Assembly (NCBI GenBank): GCA_964617375.1
Contig: CAZTXQ010000064.1
Span: forward strand, 1-16,141
From: Firm-13 sp964617375
GTDB lineage: Bacteria; Bacillota; Clostridia; Saccharofermentanales; Saccharofermentanaceae
DNA length: 16,141 bases
Direction: 5' to 3'
Shown here: positions 6,672 to 13,376 of the stretch, piece by piece
Position numbering within the stretch: the stretch's first letter is position 1
Layout: every line of letters begins with the position of its first letter
Notes under the pieces: model-generated
Told to the model about the DNA's origin: nothing
The model's database searches: none
What the model saw: only the letters and a program-made list of their open reading frames with translations
Made by a program: the position numbers and the translations under genes

Positions 6672-7916
6672 CTAGTGTTCAGCGGCATACGTACCTGCCG
6701 CGTAACCGGTTGAAAAAGCAGCCTGCAGATTGAATCCGCCGGTATCGCCGTCGAGATCCAGCACTTCTCCGGCAAAAAAGAGGCCCGGCACGATCTTCGA
6801 TTCCATGGTCTTCGGATCGACTTCCTTTAGAGAGACGCCGCCGGCTGTTACCATCGCTGCGGCAAAAGACGGCGGTTTCTTAACCGTGAGGGGAAACGAC
6901 TTCATGAAGAAGAGAAGCTTTTCGCGCGATTCCTTCTTAAGATCCCGGCAGAACATCTGTCTCTCAATACCCGAATGGGTCATCAGGCATGCCATGTACG
7001 ATTCGGGGCCGAATTGCTTCAATACATTAATAAGCATCCGGTTCTGATTGCTTAAGAGAAGCCCGGTCATCGTCTCGCGGAGCACGTGCCCGTTCTGCTC
7101 GGGAAGCAGGTCGACGGCGACGATGGTATTCCCTTCCCCGTATTCTTCCGGCCCGGCGGGAAGCATTCGCGATATGCGAAAAACGGCCGGACCGGTTAAG
7201 CCCGTATGCGTAAATAGGATATCGCCTCTCGTACAGGCCAGCTCGTTCCCTCCCGAAAATGCCCGAAGAGCGGCGTTCCTCAGAGCGACTCCCTGCAGGC
7301 CTTGAGCGGCGGCTTCGATCGTATCGAGCGGCGCAAGTCCCGCCTTAAGCGCAACGATTCCATGACCGAGCCTGGCGGCCAATCGGTATCCGTCGCCCGT
7401 CGAGCCGGTTCCCGGCCAGGAACTTCCGCCTGTCGTCAGCACACAGGCGTCGACATCATAAGAAGCGCGTGCGGTTACGACACCGGATACTTTTCCGTCG
7501 CCGGCGGTCTTGATATCTGTGACCGGCTCTTCCCGGTGAATTTCCACCCCGAGCTCTGCCGATCTTCTTAGAAGCGCATGAAGAACGTCTTTTGCCTGAT
7601 CGGTTACGGGAAACAGGCGTCCCCCGTCCTCTTCCTTAAGCTGTACGCCGCACGCCGCGAAGAAATTTCGCAGATCGGACGGCGAAAAAGCATGCAAAGC
7701 CTTGTAGAGGAATTTGCCGTTGCCAAAATAATACTCCGGATAGGATTTTGTCTCCGCGGCATTGCTTACATTGCATCGGCCGTTGCCTGTCATCAGGAGC
7801 TTACGGCCGGGATTATCCTTCTTCTCGAAAAGAAGCACGCGCTTTGCACCGCATTCGGCCGCGCGGACGGACGCCATCAGGCCGGCCGGGCCTGCTCCTA
7901 TAACGGCTATAATCAT
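6672..7916 (-). CDS. HI0933-like (YhiN/BaiN family) FAD-dependent oxidoreductase
   Basis: This 414-residue flavoprotein starts with a Rossmann FAD motif, IGAGPAG (residues 6-12), and an acidic residue (E31 in LLFEKK) for the ribose. The family hallmark GRKLLMTGNGRCNVSN follows (37-52). The middle has TTGGSSWPGTGSTGDGY, and the C-terminus has the second FAD segment AGGVSLKEVDPKTMESK...FFAGEVLDLDGDTGGFNLQ. One characterised relative is BaiN, linked to bile-acid reduction in Clostridium scindens, but most members are uncharacterised and I do not assign a substrate. ATG 7916 is preferred because GGGAGG sits 5 bases before it; the longer ATG at 7943 lacks such a site. It lies upstream of psuG in the same direction, with a 50-bp gap. 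Confidence 0.88.
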   Translation of the reverse strand: MIIAVIGAGPAGLMASVRAAECGAKRVLLFEKKDNPGRKLLMTGNGRCNVSNAAETKSYPEYYFGNGKFLYKALHAFSPSDLRNFFAACGVQLKEEDGGRLFPVTDQAKDVLHALLRRSAELGVEIHREEPVTDIKTAGDGKVSGVVTARASYDVDACVLTTGGSSWPGTGSTGDGYRLAARLGHGIVALKAGLAPLDTIEAAAQGLQGVALRNAALRAFSGGNELACTRGDILFTHTGLTGPAVFRISRMLPAGPEEYGEGNTIVAVDLLPEQNGHVLRETMTGLLLSNQNRMLINVLKQFGPESYMACLMTHSGIERQMFCRDLKKESREKLLFFMKSFPLTVKKPPSFAAAMVTAGGVSLKEVDPKTMESKIVPGLFFAGEVLDLDGDTGGFNLQAAFSTGYAAGTYAAEH

Positions 7917-7955
7917 GTGTCCTCCCGCCTGAAAAAATTCCATTTCATTTCTTTC

Positions 7956-7964
7956 ATTATAACA
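7956..7964 (-). promoter_or_regulatory. Extended -10 promoter element of the flavoprotein gene
   Basis: On the minus strand, TGTTATAAT (7956-7964) has a perfect TATAAT preceded by the TGn extension, 40 bases before the chosen ATG. No good -35 is seen 16-18 bp upstream, which extended -10 promoters can do without. It could drive the flavoprotein, psuG and psuK together. Confidence 0.5.
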
Positions 7965-8169
7965 GCTTTAGCGGACGCGGAGCGATTCATGTGCCCAGGA
8001 GATAGTTTGTCCGGTAAAGGAATCGAAGAATCCTGTCCCGGAATACGCCGAATAAATGTCCGCCGGTCCTCTGATTTTTACAAAATCCGAACACCGGCTT
8101 TTTCCGGCCATAACCGGGATTTGCTACGCTGTTTACAGACGACATGTTATTCATAAGGGGGATAATCGA

Positions 8170-9333
8170 GTGACCGAAAGTGAAACGACGATCCGCCGTC
8201 TGCCGAATGCGGCGACAGCAGCCGAACCCGAAACGTGTCCCGTTCTGATATGGGAGGAGATCTTTGATTTCGACGAGAAGAAGATGCTCGGCTTCCATGT
8301 CCGCCCGTCCGGGGAGGATTCCTTCCGTGCCGCGCCCGAGACGATCCGCTTAACTCTTCACTCTCTTACCAGGCGCTTCACGTTGCCGCTCATGTTCCTT
8401 GTCGAAGACGAGTGGCTCACCAGGTGCGAATCGGTTTTCCTGGGCGCCGAAAGTGCCGCCTTCTGGGCTTCCCGCAATATGAATCCGAAACTCGTACTGA
8501 TCTCCCCGGTTAGCCGTACCCCGGCCCACAGTGCATCCCGTCTCATCGATCTGGCTAAGACTCTGCCGGAAGCAGCCGTAAAAGACGCATCGGGTGCCGT
8601 TTCGCCATTCCCCGCCAAACGATTTATGGTGATGGAGCCGGAACTGGTACGAGAAATCGAGACCGACCTCATGAAACAATTTCAGGTTCGGAGTATACGG
8701 GAAATCGGAGCGATGTCCGGTATCGGCCTGATTGCCCAGGACGTCCATTCTTCGGAGCAGTACGAGAAGCTTGTCGAGCTTAAGATCCGTTACGGAGCGG
8801 GATCGTTCTTAAGGCTTCCGGTCTCGGTTTTCGAGAACACGGAGAGCGGAAAAGAGAAAACACTAAAAGCACCGGCGAAGAGTTCCGGATTGCCGGTCGG
8901 CACACTGGCGTCACCGCTTCAGTATGTCGATGCGGCACTGTCGGGCAGCGAGCTCGAGCAGCTTTTCGAAATGGACAGTGCGCTTCCCGGCGTGTGTGTT
9001 TTCGAGGACGAGCAGCTTGTAGGCGTTGTCACGCGGGAACTGCTGTACGAGAAAATGAGCGGGCGCTACGGCTTCGGACTCTTCGCCAACCGGCCGATCC
9101 GGAAGATCATGCAGACCGAATTCCTGGCCGTTGACGAGTCGGTCCACGTCGAGGACGCTGCGAGAATGGCCATGCAAAGGCCGCAGAAAAATCTATATGA
9201 TTTCATCACTGTGACGAAGGACGGCGACTATTCCGGCGTCGTCACGATCCGGGATCTCATTCTTCACCTGGCGATATCGCCGGTCCCGGCACCGATAAAA
9301 CGGACGAGCGACATGGGCTCGATCAGGATCTGA
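8170..9333 (+). CDS. Degenerate EAL domain plus tandem CBS domains (no GGDEF)
   Basis: The 387-residue product starts at GTG 8170, with AAGGGGG 8 bases upstream; an in-frame ATG at 8056 has no binding site. Residues about 25-240 align by eye with an EAL domain: PVLIWEEIFDFDEKKMLGFHVRP stands where EALxR is expected, and MVMEPELVREIETD...GIGLIAQDVHSSEQYEKL, then RYGAGSFLRLP, is the usual EAL tail. The EAL signature and the DDFGxG metal loop are missing, so phosphodiesterase activity is unlikely. A CBS pair follows, including RYGFGLFANRPIRKIMQ and a VVTIRDLILHLA end. This matches the EAL-CBS half of EAL-CBS-GGDEF signalling proteins. The GGDEF domain is absent, and the last residues overlap ybaK in antisense. 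I infer a nucleotide-sensing or remnant signalling protein. Confidence 0.75.
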   Translation: MTESETTIRRLPNAATAAEPETCPVLIWEEIFDFDEKKMLGFHVRPSGEDSFRAAPETIRLTLHSLTRRFTLPLMFLVEDEWLTRCESVFLGAESAAFWASRNMNPKLVLISPVSRTPAHSASRLIDLAKTLPEAAVKDASGAVSPFPAKRFMVMEPELVREIETDLMKQFQVRSIREIGAMSGIGLIAQDVHSSEQYEKLVELKIRYGAGSFLRLPVSVFENTESGKEKTLKAPAKSSGLPVGTLASPLQYVDAALSGSELEQLFEMDSALPGVCVFEDEQLVGVVTRELLYEKMSGRYGFGLFANRPIRKIMQTEFLAVDESVHVEDAARMAMQRPQKNLYDFITVTKDGDYSGVVTIRDLILHLAISPVPAPIKRTSDMGSIRI

Positions 9334-9743
9334 GCCCCTCTCATACCGGCGCTTACCGATATCCAGTCAAACAGTTCGGCCGTCTCGTCAAAATACGTCG
9401 GGAACGGCTTTTTCATTCCGACGGGCGAGCACCCGCCGCGTATATATCCGGTCAGCGGAAGAAGCTCCTTGACCGCGATCATATCGACCTTCTTGTTGCC
9501 CGACACGGCGGCGAGCGCTTTCAAGTCCAGCTCGGTCTCAACCGGGATGCAGGCGACCAGATACCCGGTCTTGTCGCCGTGCGTTACGAGCGTCTTGAAA
9601 ACCTGTTCGACAGGCAGGCCGCAGGTATTCGCGACGTGCACGCCCGACAGGTCCTCCTCGTCAACTTCATAGGTCACGACTTTAAAATCGAGACCCGCGC
9701 TCTCGAGCATTCTCATGGCATTTGTTTTCACCGGTTTGGACAT
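9264..9743 (-). CDS. ybaK: YbaK/EbsC-type aminoacyl-tRNA deacylase (Cys-tRNA(Pro) deacylase-like)
   Basis: This 159-residue protein has the YbaK fold signatures: VFKTLV with the conserved Lys, LVACIPVETELDLKALA, KVDMIAVKELLPLTGYIRGGCSPVGMKK, and the QILIEP C-terminal strand. YbaK hydrolyses Cys mischarged onto tRNA(Pro) after ProRS, in the cytoplasm, as a free-standing proofreading factor. The length is normal for the family. ATG 9743 has AGGAGAG 6 bases upstream. The stop overlaps the 3' end of the convergent EAL-CBS gene by 70 bp. The C-terminus here is typical of the family, so the overlap was probably gained by the other gene. It lies 138 bp after hydG and may have its own promoter. Confidence 0.93.
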   Translation of the reverse strand: MSKPVKTNAMRMLESAGLDFKVVTYEVDEEDLSGVHVANTCGLPVEQVFKTLVTHGDKTGYLVACIPVETELDLKALAAVSGNKKVDMIAVKELLPLTGYIRGGCSPVGMKKPFPTYFDETAELFDWISVSAGMRGAQILIEPMSLVRFIGAGTGDIAR

Positions 9744-9772
9744 ACTGCGCTCTCCTGTAATGTTCGTACTTG

Positions 9773-9844
9773 ATGCGAATAATCTTCGGGCGGCAACCCT
9801 GTTAATGGATAGAATAAATCTTCAGGCAACAGCCCTGTTCGCAT
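9773..9844 (-). promoter_or_regulatory. Candidate structured leader of ybaK with two 23-bp direct repeats
   Basis: Two copies of an AATCTTCxGGC...CCCTGTT block lie at 9781-9803 and 9817-9839 (36-bp period). Each contains a small GGC/GCC or GGG/CCC hairpin. The pair is enclosed by TTCGCAT (9838-9844) and ATGCGAA (9773-9779), which can form an outer 7-bp stem. A weak promoter, TTGAAT (9873-9878), 17 bp, TACTAT (9850-9855), sits upstream on the minus strand and would place all this in the leader RNA. The short stems make this tentative. Confidence 0.3.
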
Positions 9845-9881
9845 TCAATATAGTAACGCAGGCGGAGGGCGCATTCAATCT

Positions 9882-11315
9882 TTAGAAGAACAGATCTCTC
9901 GTTTTGCCCGCGCGGATTTTTGCGACATTCGCCCTCGCGGCTTCGCGGTGTTTCGGGTCGAGAACCTTGTCAAGTTCCCTGTCGACCAGTGTATAACCGA
10001 TCTTTTTCGCGCGCGGCGAAGCATAGTCCTCGAGATACTCGGAAAGCGTCATCAGCGCGTTCGGATGGCACACATTCTTGATCTGTCCGGATTTTGCGAT
10101 CGACATGAAACGGTCGCCGGTGCGGCCCGACCGGTAACAGGCCGTGCACCAGGACGGGACCAGACCTTCTTCCATCAGCCATGTGACGATCTCGTCGGCC
10201 GTACGGTCGTCGCTCTTGTCGAATTGCGCGACCAGATCCGGATCCTGGATTCCGGTCTCCCTGAGCTTCTTCTCCGCAGCATAGCCGCCAACCCCGACGG
10301 CGCTGCATGCGCTCATCTGGGTAATGCCGCAGTCGAGCAGGTCTTTTCGCATCGCAGCCGTCTCGCGCGTCGAGATGATCATGCCCGTATAAGGCACGGC
10401 CAGCCGGATCACGGCGACAATCCTCTTAAAGGTCTCGTCGTCCGGAATGTTCGGATAGATCGCCTTCAGATCGACGCCGTCCGCCGGACGGATGCGCGGC
10501 ACGGAGATCGTGTGGAAGCCTACGCCGTAGGTCTTTTCCATATGCTCGTTATGAAGCATCAGCGCGATTGTCTCGAAAAAAGGATCGTAAAGACCGAACA
10601 GAACACCGGCGCCGTTGTCATCGATCCCCGCCGTCTGCGCGCGGTCAAACGCTGTCGTGTGATACCAGTAGTCGCTCTTCGGGCCAGCAATGTGGTACTT
10701 CTCATAGGTCGGCTTGTGATAGGTCTCCTGGAAAAGAATATAGGTGCCGATGCCGACTTCCTTCAGCTTTCGGAAGTTCTCCACAGTCGTCGACGCAATA
10801 TTGACATTTGCGCGGCGGATCTCGCCGGAGATATCGGACTGCGTCTGATACACAGTCTTCAGGCAGTCGACGATATAGTCGATCGGGCAGTTCACATCGT
10901 CCTCGCCCGCCTCCATCGCGATTCGCTTATGGCCCATCTTCTCGATCTCGATGACTTCCTCGCGGACTTCATCCATCGTCAGCTTCCTTCTTTTGAAGCT
11001 GTGGCAGTCGTTATAGCTGCAGTAGGCACACCGGTTCACGCAATAATCGCTGACATAGAGCGGGGCGAACATCACGATGCGGTTCCCGTAAATTTCTTCC
11101 TTAATATGTCTTGCCGTGCGAAAAAGTTTCGGCAGATGCCGCGCGTCCATCTTCAGGAGACTGGCCGCCTCGAGATGCGTAAGGCCGCCGAAGTTTGCCG
11201 CCTTGTCGAGAATCCGGTCGATCTCCGAATCGGGCGTCTTCTCAGCCTTCTTAAGCAGTTCTTCAATTTCTTCGGGCTTGATGAATTGTTCAATTTCCAT
11301 ATTTTCAATCCGCAT
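9882..11315 (-). CDS. hydG: [FeFe]-hydrogenase H-cluster maturase HydG (radical SAM tyrosine lyase)
   Basis: The 477-residue product is full length for HydG. The enzyme splits tyrosine by radical chemistry to give p-cresol plus the CO and CN- ligands, bound to an Fe-Cys synthon for the hydrogenase H-cluster. The radical-SAM cluster ligands are C92, C96 and C99 (CVNRCAYC). The auxiliary cluster motif C-x2-C-x22-C is C390, C393 and C416 (CTACYRSGRTGDRFM...NVC), which separates HydG from the related ThiH. ATG 11315 has AAGGAGT 9 bases upstream. The TM1266-family gene lies 37 bp upstream in the same direction, and ybaK downstream. The other maturases HydE and HydF and the hydrogenase itself are not in this window. 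Confidence 0.97.
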   Translation of the reverse strand: MRIENMEIEQFIKPEEIEELLKKAEKTPDSEIDRILDKAANFGGLTHLEAASLLKMDARHLPKLFRTARHIKEEIYGNRIVMFAPLYVSDYCVNRCAYCSYNDCHSFKRRKLTMDEVREEVIEIEKMGHKRIAMEAGEDDVNCPIDYIVDCLKTVYQTQSDISGEIRRANVNIASTTVENFRKLKEVGIGTYILFQETYHKPTYEKYHIAGPKSDYWYHTTAFDRAQTAGIDDNGAGVLFGLYDPFFETIALMLHNEHMEKTYGVGFHTISVPRIRPADGVDLKAIYPNIPDDETFKRIVAVIRLAVPYTGMIISTRETAAMRKDLLDCGITQMSACSAVGVGGYAAEKKLRETGIQDPDLVAQFDKSDDRTADEIVTWLMEEGLVPSWCTACYRSGRTGDRFMSIAKSGQIKNVCHPNALMTLSEYLEDYASPRAKKIGYTLVDRELDKVLDPKHREAARANVAKIRAGKTRDLFF

Positions 11316-11352
11316 ATATTTCGTACTCCTTTGTACTCTGTCCTTTTCGTCG

Positions 11353-11607
11353 TCAGGGAATCTCCGTTTTGGCGACGGCCGTTCTGACCGTTACGCCTTG
11401 GATTCTTCCGAGCTTCCCGGTAAGACTGTTGATCGCGTCGAGGTCCCCTACAACGGTGATGCTGATAACCGCGACCGGCGCCTCCTCGAAAGGAATGCCC
11501 ATCCGTCCCTTAATGATCCCCTGAAACTCCGAGACCGTCTCGTTAAAGGCCTGCTGGCAGAGATGCGGTTCGTCGAGGACCGCCGAAATAACCGCTATTT
11601 TTCGCAT
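11353..11607 (-). CDS. TM1266-family putative regulator of the iron-only hydrogenase system
   Basis: This small protein of 84 residues has an ACT-like, ferredoxin-type beta-alpha-beta pattern: KIAVISAVLDEP, a helix with FNETVSEFQGIIKGRMGIPF, then VAVISITVVGDLDAINSLTG and a last strand VTVRTAV. It matches the TM1266 family, small proteins found beside hydE, hydF and hydG and proposed as regulators from their context and NikR-like fold. No DNA-binding domain is present, so a direct transcription-factor role is unproven. ATG 11607 has AAAGG close upstream. It is probably first in an operon with hydG. I see no convincing promoter in front of it. Confidence 0.85.
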   Translation of the reverse strand: MRKIAVISAVLDEPHLCQQAFNETVSEFQGIIKGRMGIPFEEAPVAVISITVVGDLDAINSLTGKLGRIQGVTVRTAVAKTEIP

Positions 11608-11699
11608 AATCTACCTTTCCCCGACGCGAAAAATGCGCCCTCTCCAGCCGGAAAAGACGCACCGAATAACAAATAGAAAGGATTCGTCGAGGAGCGCAC

Positions 11700-11897
11700 A
11701 TGAACAACACGTTCGTCCCGGAAAAGTCCGCAATATCGTCTGGATCGTCACTTCCGGATCAGGAGCGTTAACGGCTGCTTTTCCGTCAGAATCAATATGG
11801 TTAAATTCTGGACTGCTTTCTTGAAAATGTCAAGGCTGGGCCGAGGCTCGGATCGAGTCAACTTCTTCCCCCGATGATAGAATCAAAGGGCGAATAA
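11700..11897 (+). pseudogene. Short ORF with good ribosome binding site, possibly the start of a decayed gene
   Basis: ATG 11700 is preceded by GAGGAG at 5 bases and opens a 23-codon frame ending at TAA 11769-11771. The same frame then reads on to 11897 with one more stop (11802-11804), including the stretch ILDCFLENVKAGPRLGSSQL. No family is recognised. It could be a broken small gene or chance. The surrounding stretch 11608-11931 holds nothing else I can support. Confidence 0.22.
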
Positions 11898-11931
11898 GCG
11901 GAGCAACGGCCATTTGACTTCCAAGAGTATT

Positions 11932-11960
11932 TTGACTCGCGGTAAATATTTTTGTAAGAT
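11932..11960 (+). promoter_or_regulatory. Strong sigma-A promoter upstream of the 40-residue peptide ORF
   Basis: TTGACT (11932-11937), exactly 17 bp, then TAAGAT (11955-11960), each 5/6 of consensus. A second TTGACT occurs 18 bp earlier (11914-11919). Transcription should start near 11967, at the edge of a 19-bp palindrome, leaving a leader of about 74 nt before the peptide start codon. Confidence 0.7.
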
Positions 11961-11966
11961 TACATC

Positions 11967-11985
11967 ATAATATTAATAATATTAT
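11967..11985. promoter_or_regulatory. 19-bp AT-rich palindrome at the predicted transcription start (candidate operator)
   Basis: ATAATATTA-A-TAATATTAT is a perfect 9-bp inverted repeat around one central base, made only of A and T. It lies directly after the -10 box, a classical position for a repressor operator. AT-rich palindromes can arise by chance, but the surrounding DNA is not especially AT-rich. Confidence 0.5.
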
Positions 11986-12040
11986 TGATAATTTCACTAC
12001 GGTCTGCACCCGCGCGATCGTCGGCACTGGAAGCGGTAGG

Positions 12041-12163
12041 ATGGAAATGAAAAAAATAGTCAAAAAAGTCCTATATCTCTTACTGATCAAGCTGCTATGC
12101 ATTCCCTTTACCGAATGCGCGGCAGTGTCAAAGATTATGTGCACTTTCGTTCTCTATTGGTAA
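12041..12163 (+). CDS. 40-residue cationic, hydrophobic, cysteine-containing peptide of unknown function
   Basis: The product is 40 residues (38 if ATG 12047 is used). It has a lysine-rich start (MKKIVKK), a hydrophobic stretch (VLYLLLIKLLCIPF), three cysteines and the end CTFVLYW. It has its own promoter, palindrome and weak terminator, and plausible binding sites (GGAAG before ATG 12041, AGGA before ATG 12047). No family is recognised. Options are a membrane-active peptide such as a type I toxin, a secreted signal or bacteriocin precursor, or the remnant of a longer gene. It resembles AgrD-type precursors in its basic-hydrophobic start but lacks their charged C-terminal tail. No AgrB-like processing gene is present. 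Confidence 0.4.
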   Translation: MEMKKIVKKVLYLLLIKLLCIPFTECAAVSKIMCTFVLYW

Positions 12164-12165
12164 CT

Positions 12166-12208
12166 GGTGGTCAAACAGTGGAGGAATCAGCGATCACCTC
12201 GTCTTTTT
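12166..12208 (+). terminator. Weak possible terminator after the 40-residue peptide ORF
   Basis: GGTGGTC (12166-12172) can pair with GATCACC (12192-12198), with one G-U pair across a 19-nt loop, followed by a T tract at 12204-12208. It starts just after the stop codon. The loop is large, so efficiency is doubtful. Confidence 0.3.
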
Positions 12209-12219
12209 GTTGGTAAGTC

Positions 12220-12249
12220 CCAAATGCTTAATGTACAAGTAGCATTTGG
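12220..12249. repeat. Perfect 9-bp inverted repeat (CCAAATGCT...AGCATTTGG)
   Basis: The arms at 12220-12228 and 12241-12249 are separated by 12 nt. There is no T tract, so it is not an obvious terminator. It lies between the peptide ORF and the transposase relic and could be an element end or a chance hairpin. Confidence 0.4.
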
Positions 12250-12301
12250 TCCCCCAGAGTAAAGATTCCATGATCGAGGCCGGCACAAACCTACATCAAC
12301 G

Positions 12302-12440
12302 CTACTTCAGCAATACCAAGAAACGCAGCCAACTCTCGAGGTCTTCTTTTCCTCCTTCCACGGCTCCGATGACCTCTCGTTGCCCATCCGCGTTGCGGCT
12401 CTTGCCACAAGAATAGCGATATTCTCGTACAATCCGCCGC
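12302..12440 (-). pseudogene. IS256 (mutator)-family transposase fragment
   Basis: Read on the minus strand, this stretch gives NADGQREVIGAVEG, then GKEDLESWLRFL, which match the central region of IS256-type transposases after the first catalytic Asp. It ends at an in-frame TAG (12302-12304). The rest of the gene and the terminal repeats are not recognisable. From 12441 to 12548 I see nothing else. Confidence 0.6.
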
Positions 12441-12548
12441 AGAGAGCCTTGGTTTAGTTCTCGATTATTTGATAGATGTTTTCTACAAGTAACATTCTAC
12501 CAATTGAGACCGGACCATTTCTCTATTTTTTACTGAGCGCAATTTTAG

Positions 12549-12897
12549 GATACGTCATCCATTCTGCGTCGTGGAAGTGATAAAGCACTGGCGGATATAG
12601 ACAATCGACTCGAAGAGATACAGATTGAGCTGTTGAGACCCGTTGCTTTCAAATCCGACTACGAGGATGTCGCTGGCGAGATTAGTCGCCTTCGCAAAAA
12701 AGCAGATAACGCAGGTCGAGAGTACCGACCGTAACGAGATAAAAAAGGGACTCTCTGATATGAAAGCTTTCATTCGAAAGCATAATGCTGCGGTTTCAGA
12801 ATTTGATGAGGCTCTGGTTCATCGGTTAATTAAGAAGATTGTCGTCTTCGATGGGCGGTTTGTGACATTCTGATCGGGAGTTGAGGTTGAGACTTGA
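12549..12897 (+). pseudogene. C-terminal remnant of a large serine recombinase, frameshifted
   Basis: The first frame reads ALADIDNRLEEIQIELL, then YEDVAGEISRLRKKA, up to about 12720. The neighbouring frame continues with STDRNEIKKGLSDMKAFI, then EFDEALVHRLIKKIVVFDGR. This is broken by a TGA at 12871-12873, and SGVEVET follows in the same frame. Joined together they match the C-terminus of TnpX/DUF4368-type large serine recombinases of conjugative or mobilisable transposons. The catalytic domain is absent. At least one frameshift and one nonsense change are needed, so it is dead. It sits at the junction with the AT-rich exporter island. Confidence 0.75.
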
Positions 12898-12926
12898 TGG
12901 TATATTTTTAGAAGCTATGATATCTC

Positions 12927-13376
12927 TTAAGCACCTAAAACGACTCCAATTATTTGATTACTCTTAATCGGTCCATATACACGACTATCCAAACTGTTTA
13001 AGTAATTATCTCCAAGAACAAAATACTCTCCTTCCTCAAGAGGATAGTTACAGTCACGTCCCTCATATGATACTCCTCTGATTATTGCTTCATTTATGTA
13101 AACACAATGATTACGAAGCTCAACCAAATCTCCTTCGATCGCGATTACCCTTTTAATACACAAATTATTTCCCAATTGAAAAACAATGATATCGCTAGTG
13201 CTAACATTTGTATATGTCTTCTGAATCAGTAGTATCTGACGTTCATTAAGAGTTGGAGCCATTGATGTGCCCTCAACCCAAGCAATCTGAAAGTTGCCAA
13301 GAAATAGCGATACAAATGTCAGTATTAAAACAATTATAGCAATATCTTTTATAATCTCACCACGCGATTTGCGCAT
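12927..13376 (-). CDS. lepB: Type I signal peptidase, dedicated to the ABC exporter operon
   Basis: This 149-residue membrane peptidase has an N-terminal membrane helix (about residues 11-27), then the conserved boxes: nucleophile S38 in EGTSMAPTL, general base K75 in CIKRVIAIEGD, and GDN (122-124) with SLDSR (128-132). The Ser/Lys pair marks the bacterial P-type; it is a short member of the family. Its active site should face outside, where it cleaves signal peptides. ATG 13376 overlaps the end of the ABC ATPase gene by 28 bp and has AAGGA upstream, so the two are translationally linked. This placement suggests it matures the peptide exported by the neighbouring transporter. It is AT-rich like the rest of the operon. 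No clear terminator follows. Confidence 0.9.
   Translation of the reverse strand: MRKSRGEIIKDIAIIVLILTFVSLFLGNFQIAWVEGTSMAPTLNERQILLIQKTYTNVSTSDIIVFQLGNNLCIKRVIAIEGDLVELRNHCVYINEAIIRGVSYEGRDCNYPLEEGEYFVLGDNYLNSLDSRVYGPIKSNQIIGVVLGA

Noticed and set aside
8121..8150. Promoter TTGCTA-18-TGTTAT before the EAL-CBS gene
   Set aside because: Both boxes match only 4/6 and the predicted start would fall on the ribosome binding site.
7578..8156. 192-codon plus-strand ORF over the start of the flavoprotein gene
   Set aside because: It is antisense to the conserved FAD-binding region and runs through the flavoprotein promoter without a ribosome binding site.
9948..11387. 479-codon plus-strand ORF opposite hydG
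   Set aside because: HydG is unmistakable on the other strand with all cluster-binding cysteines; the antisense frame is open because of GC-rich codon use.
12041..12163. AgrD-type cyclic lactone autoinducer precursor
   Set aside because: The basic and hydrophobic start fits, but there is no charged C-terminal tail after the cysteine-aromatic segment and no AgrB or histidine kinase gene nearby.
12643..12873. Intact 76-residue gene
   Set aside because: Its first third is the wrong frame of the recombinase remnant and only the rest matches recombinase C-termini, so it is part of a frameshifted pseudogene.
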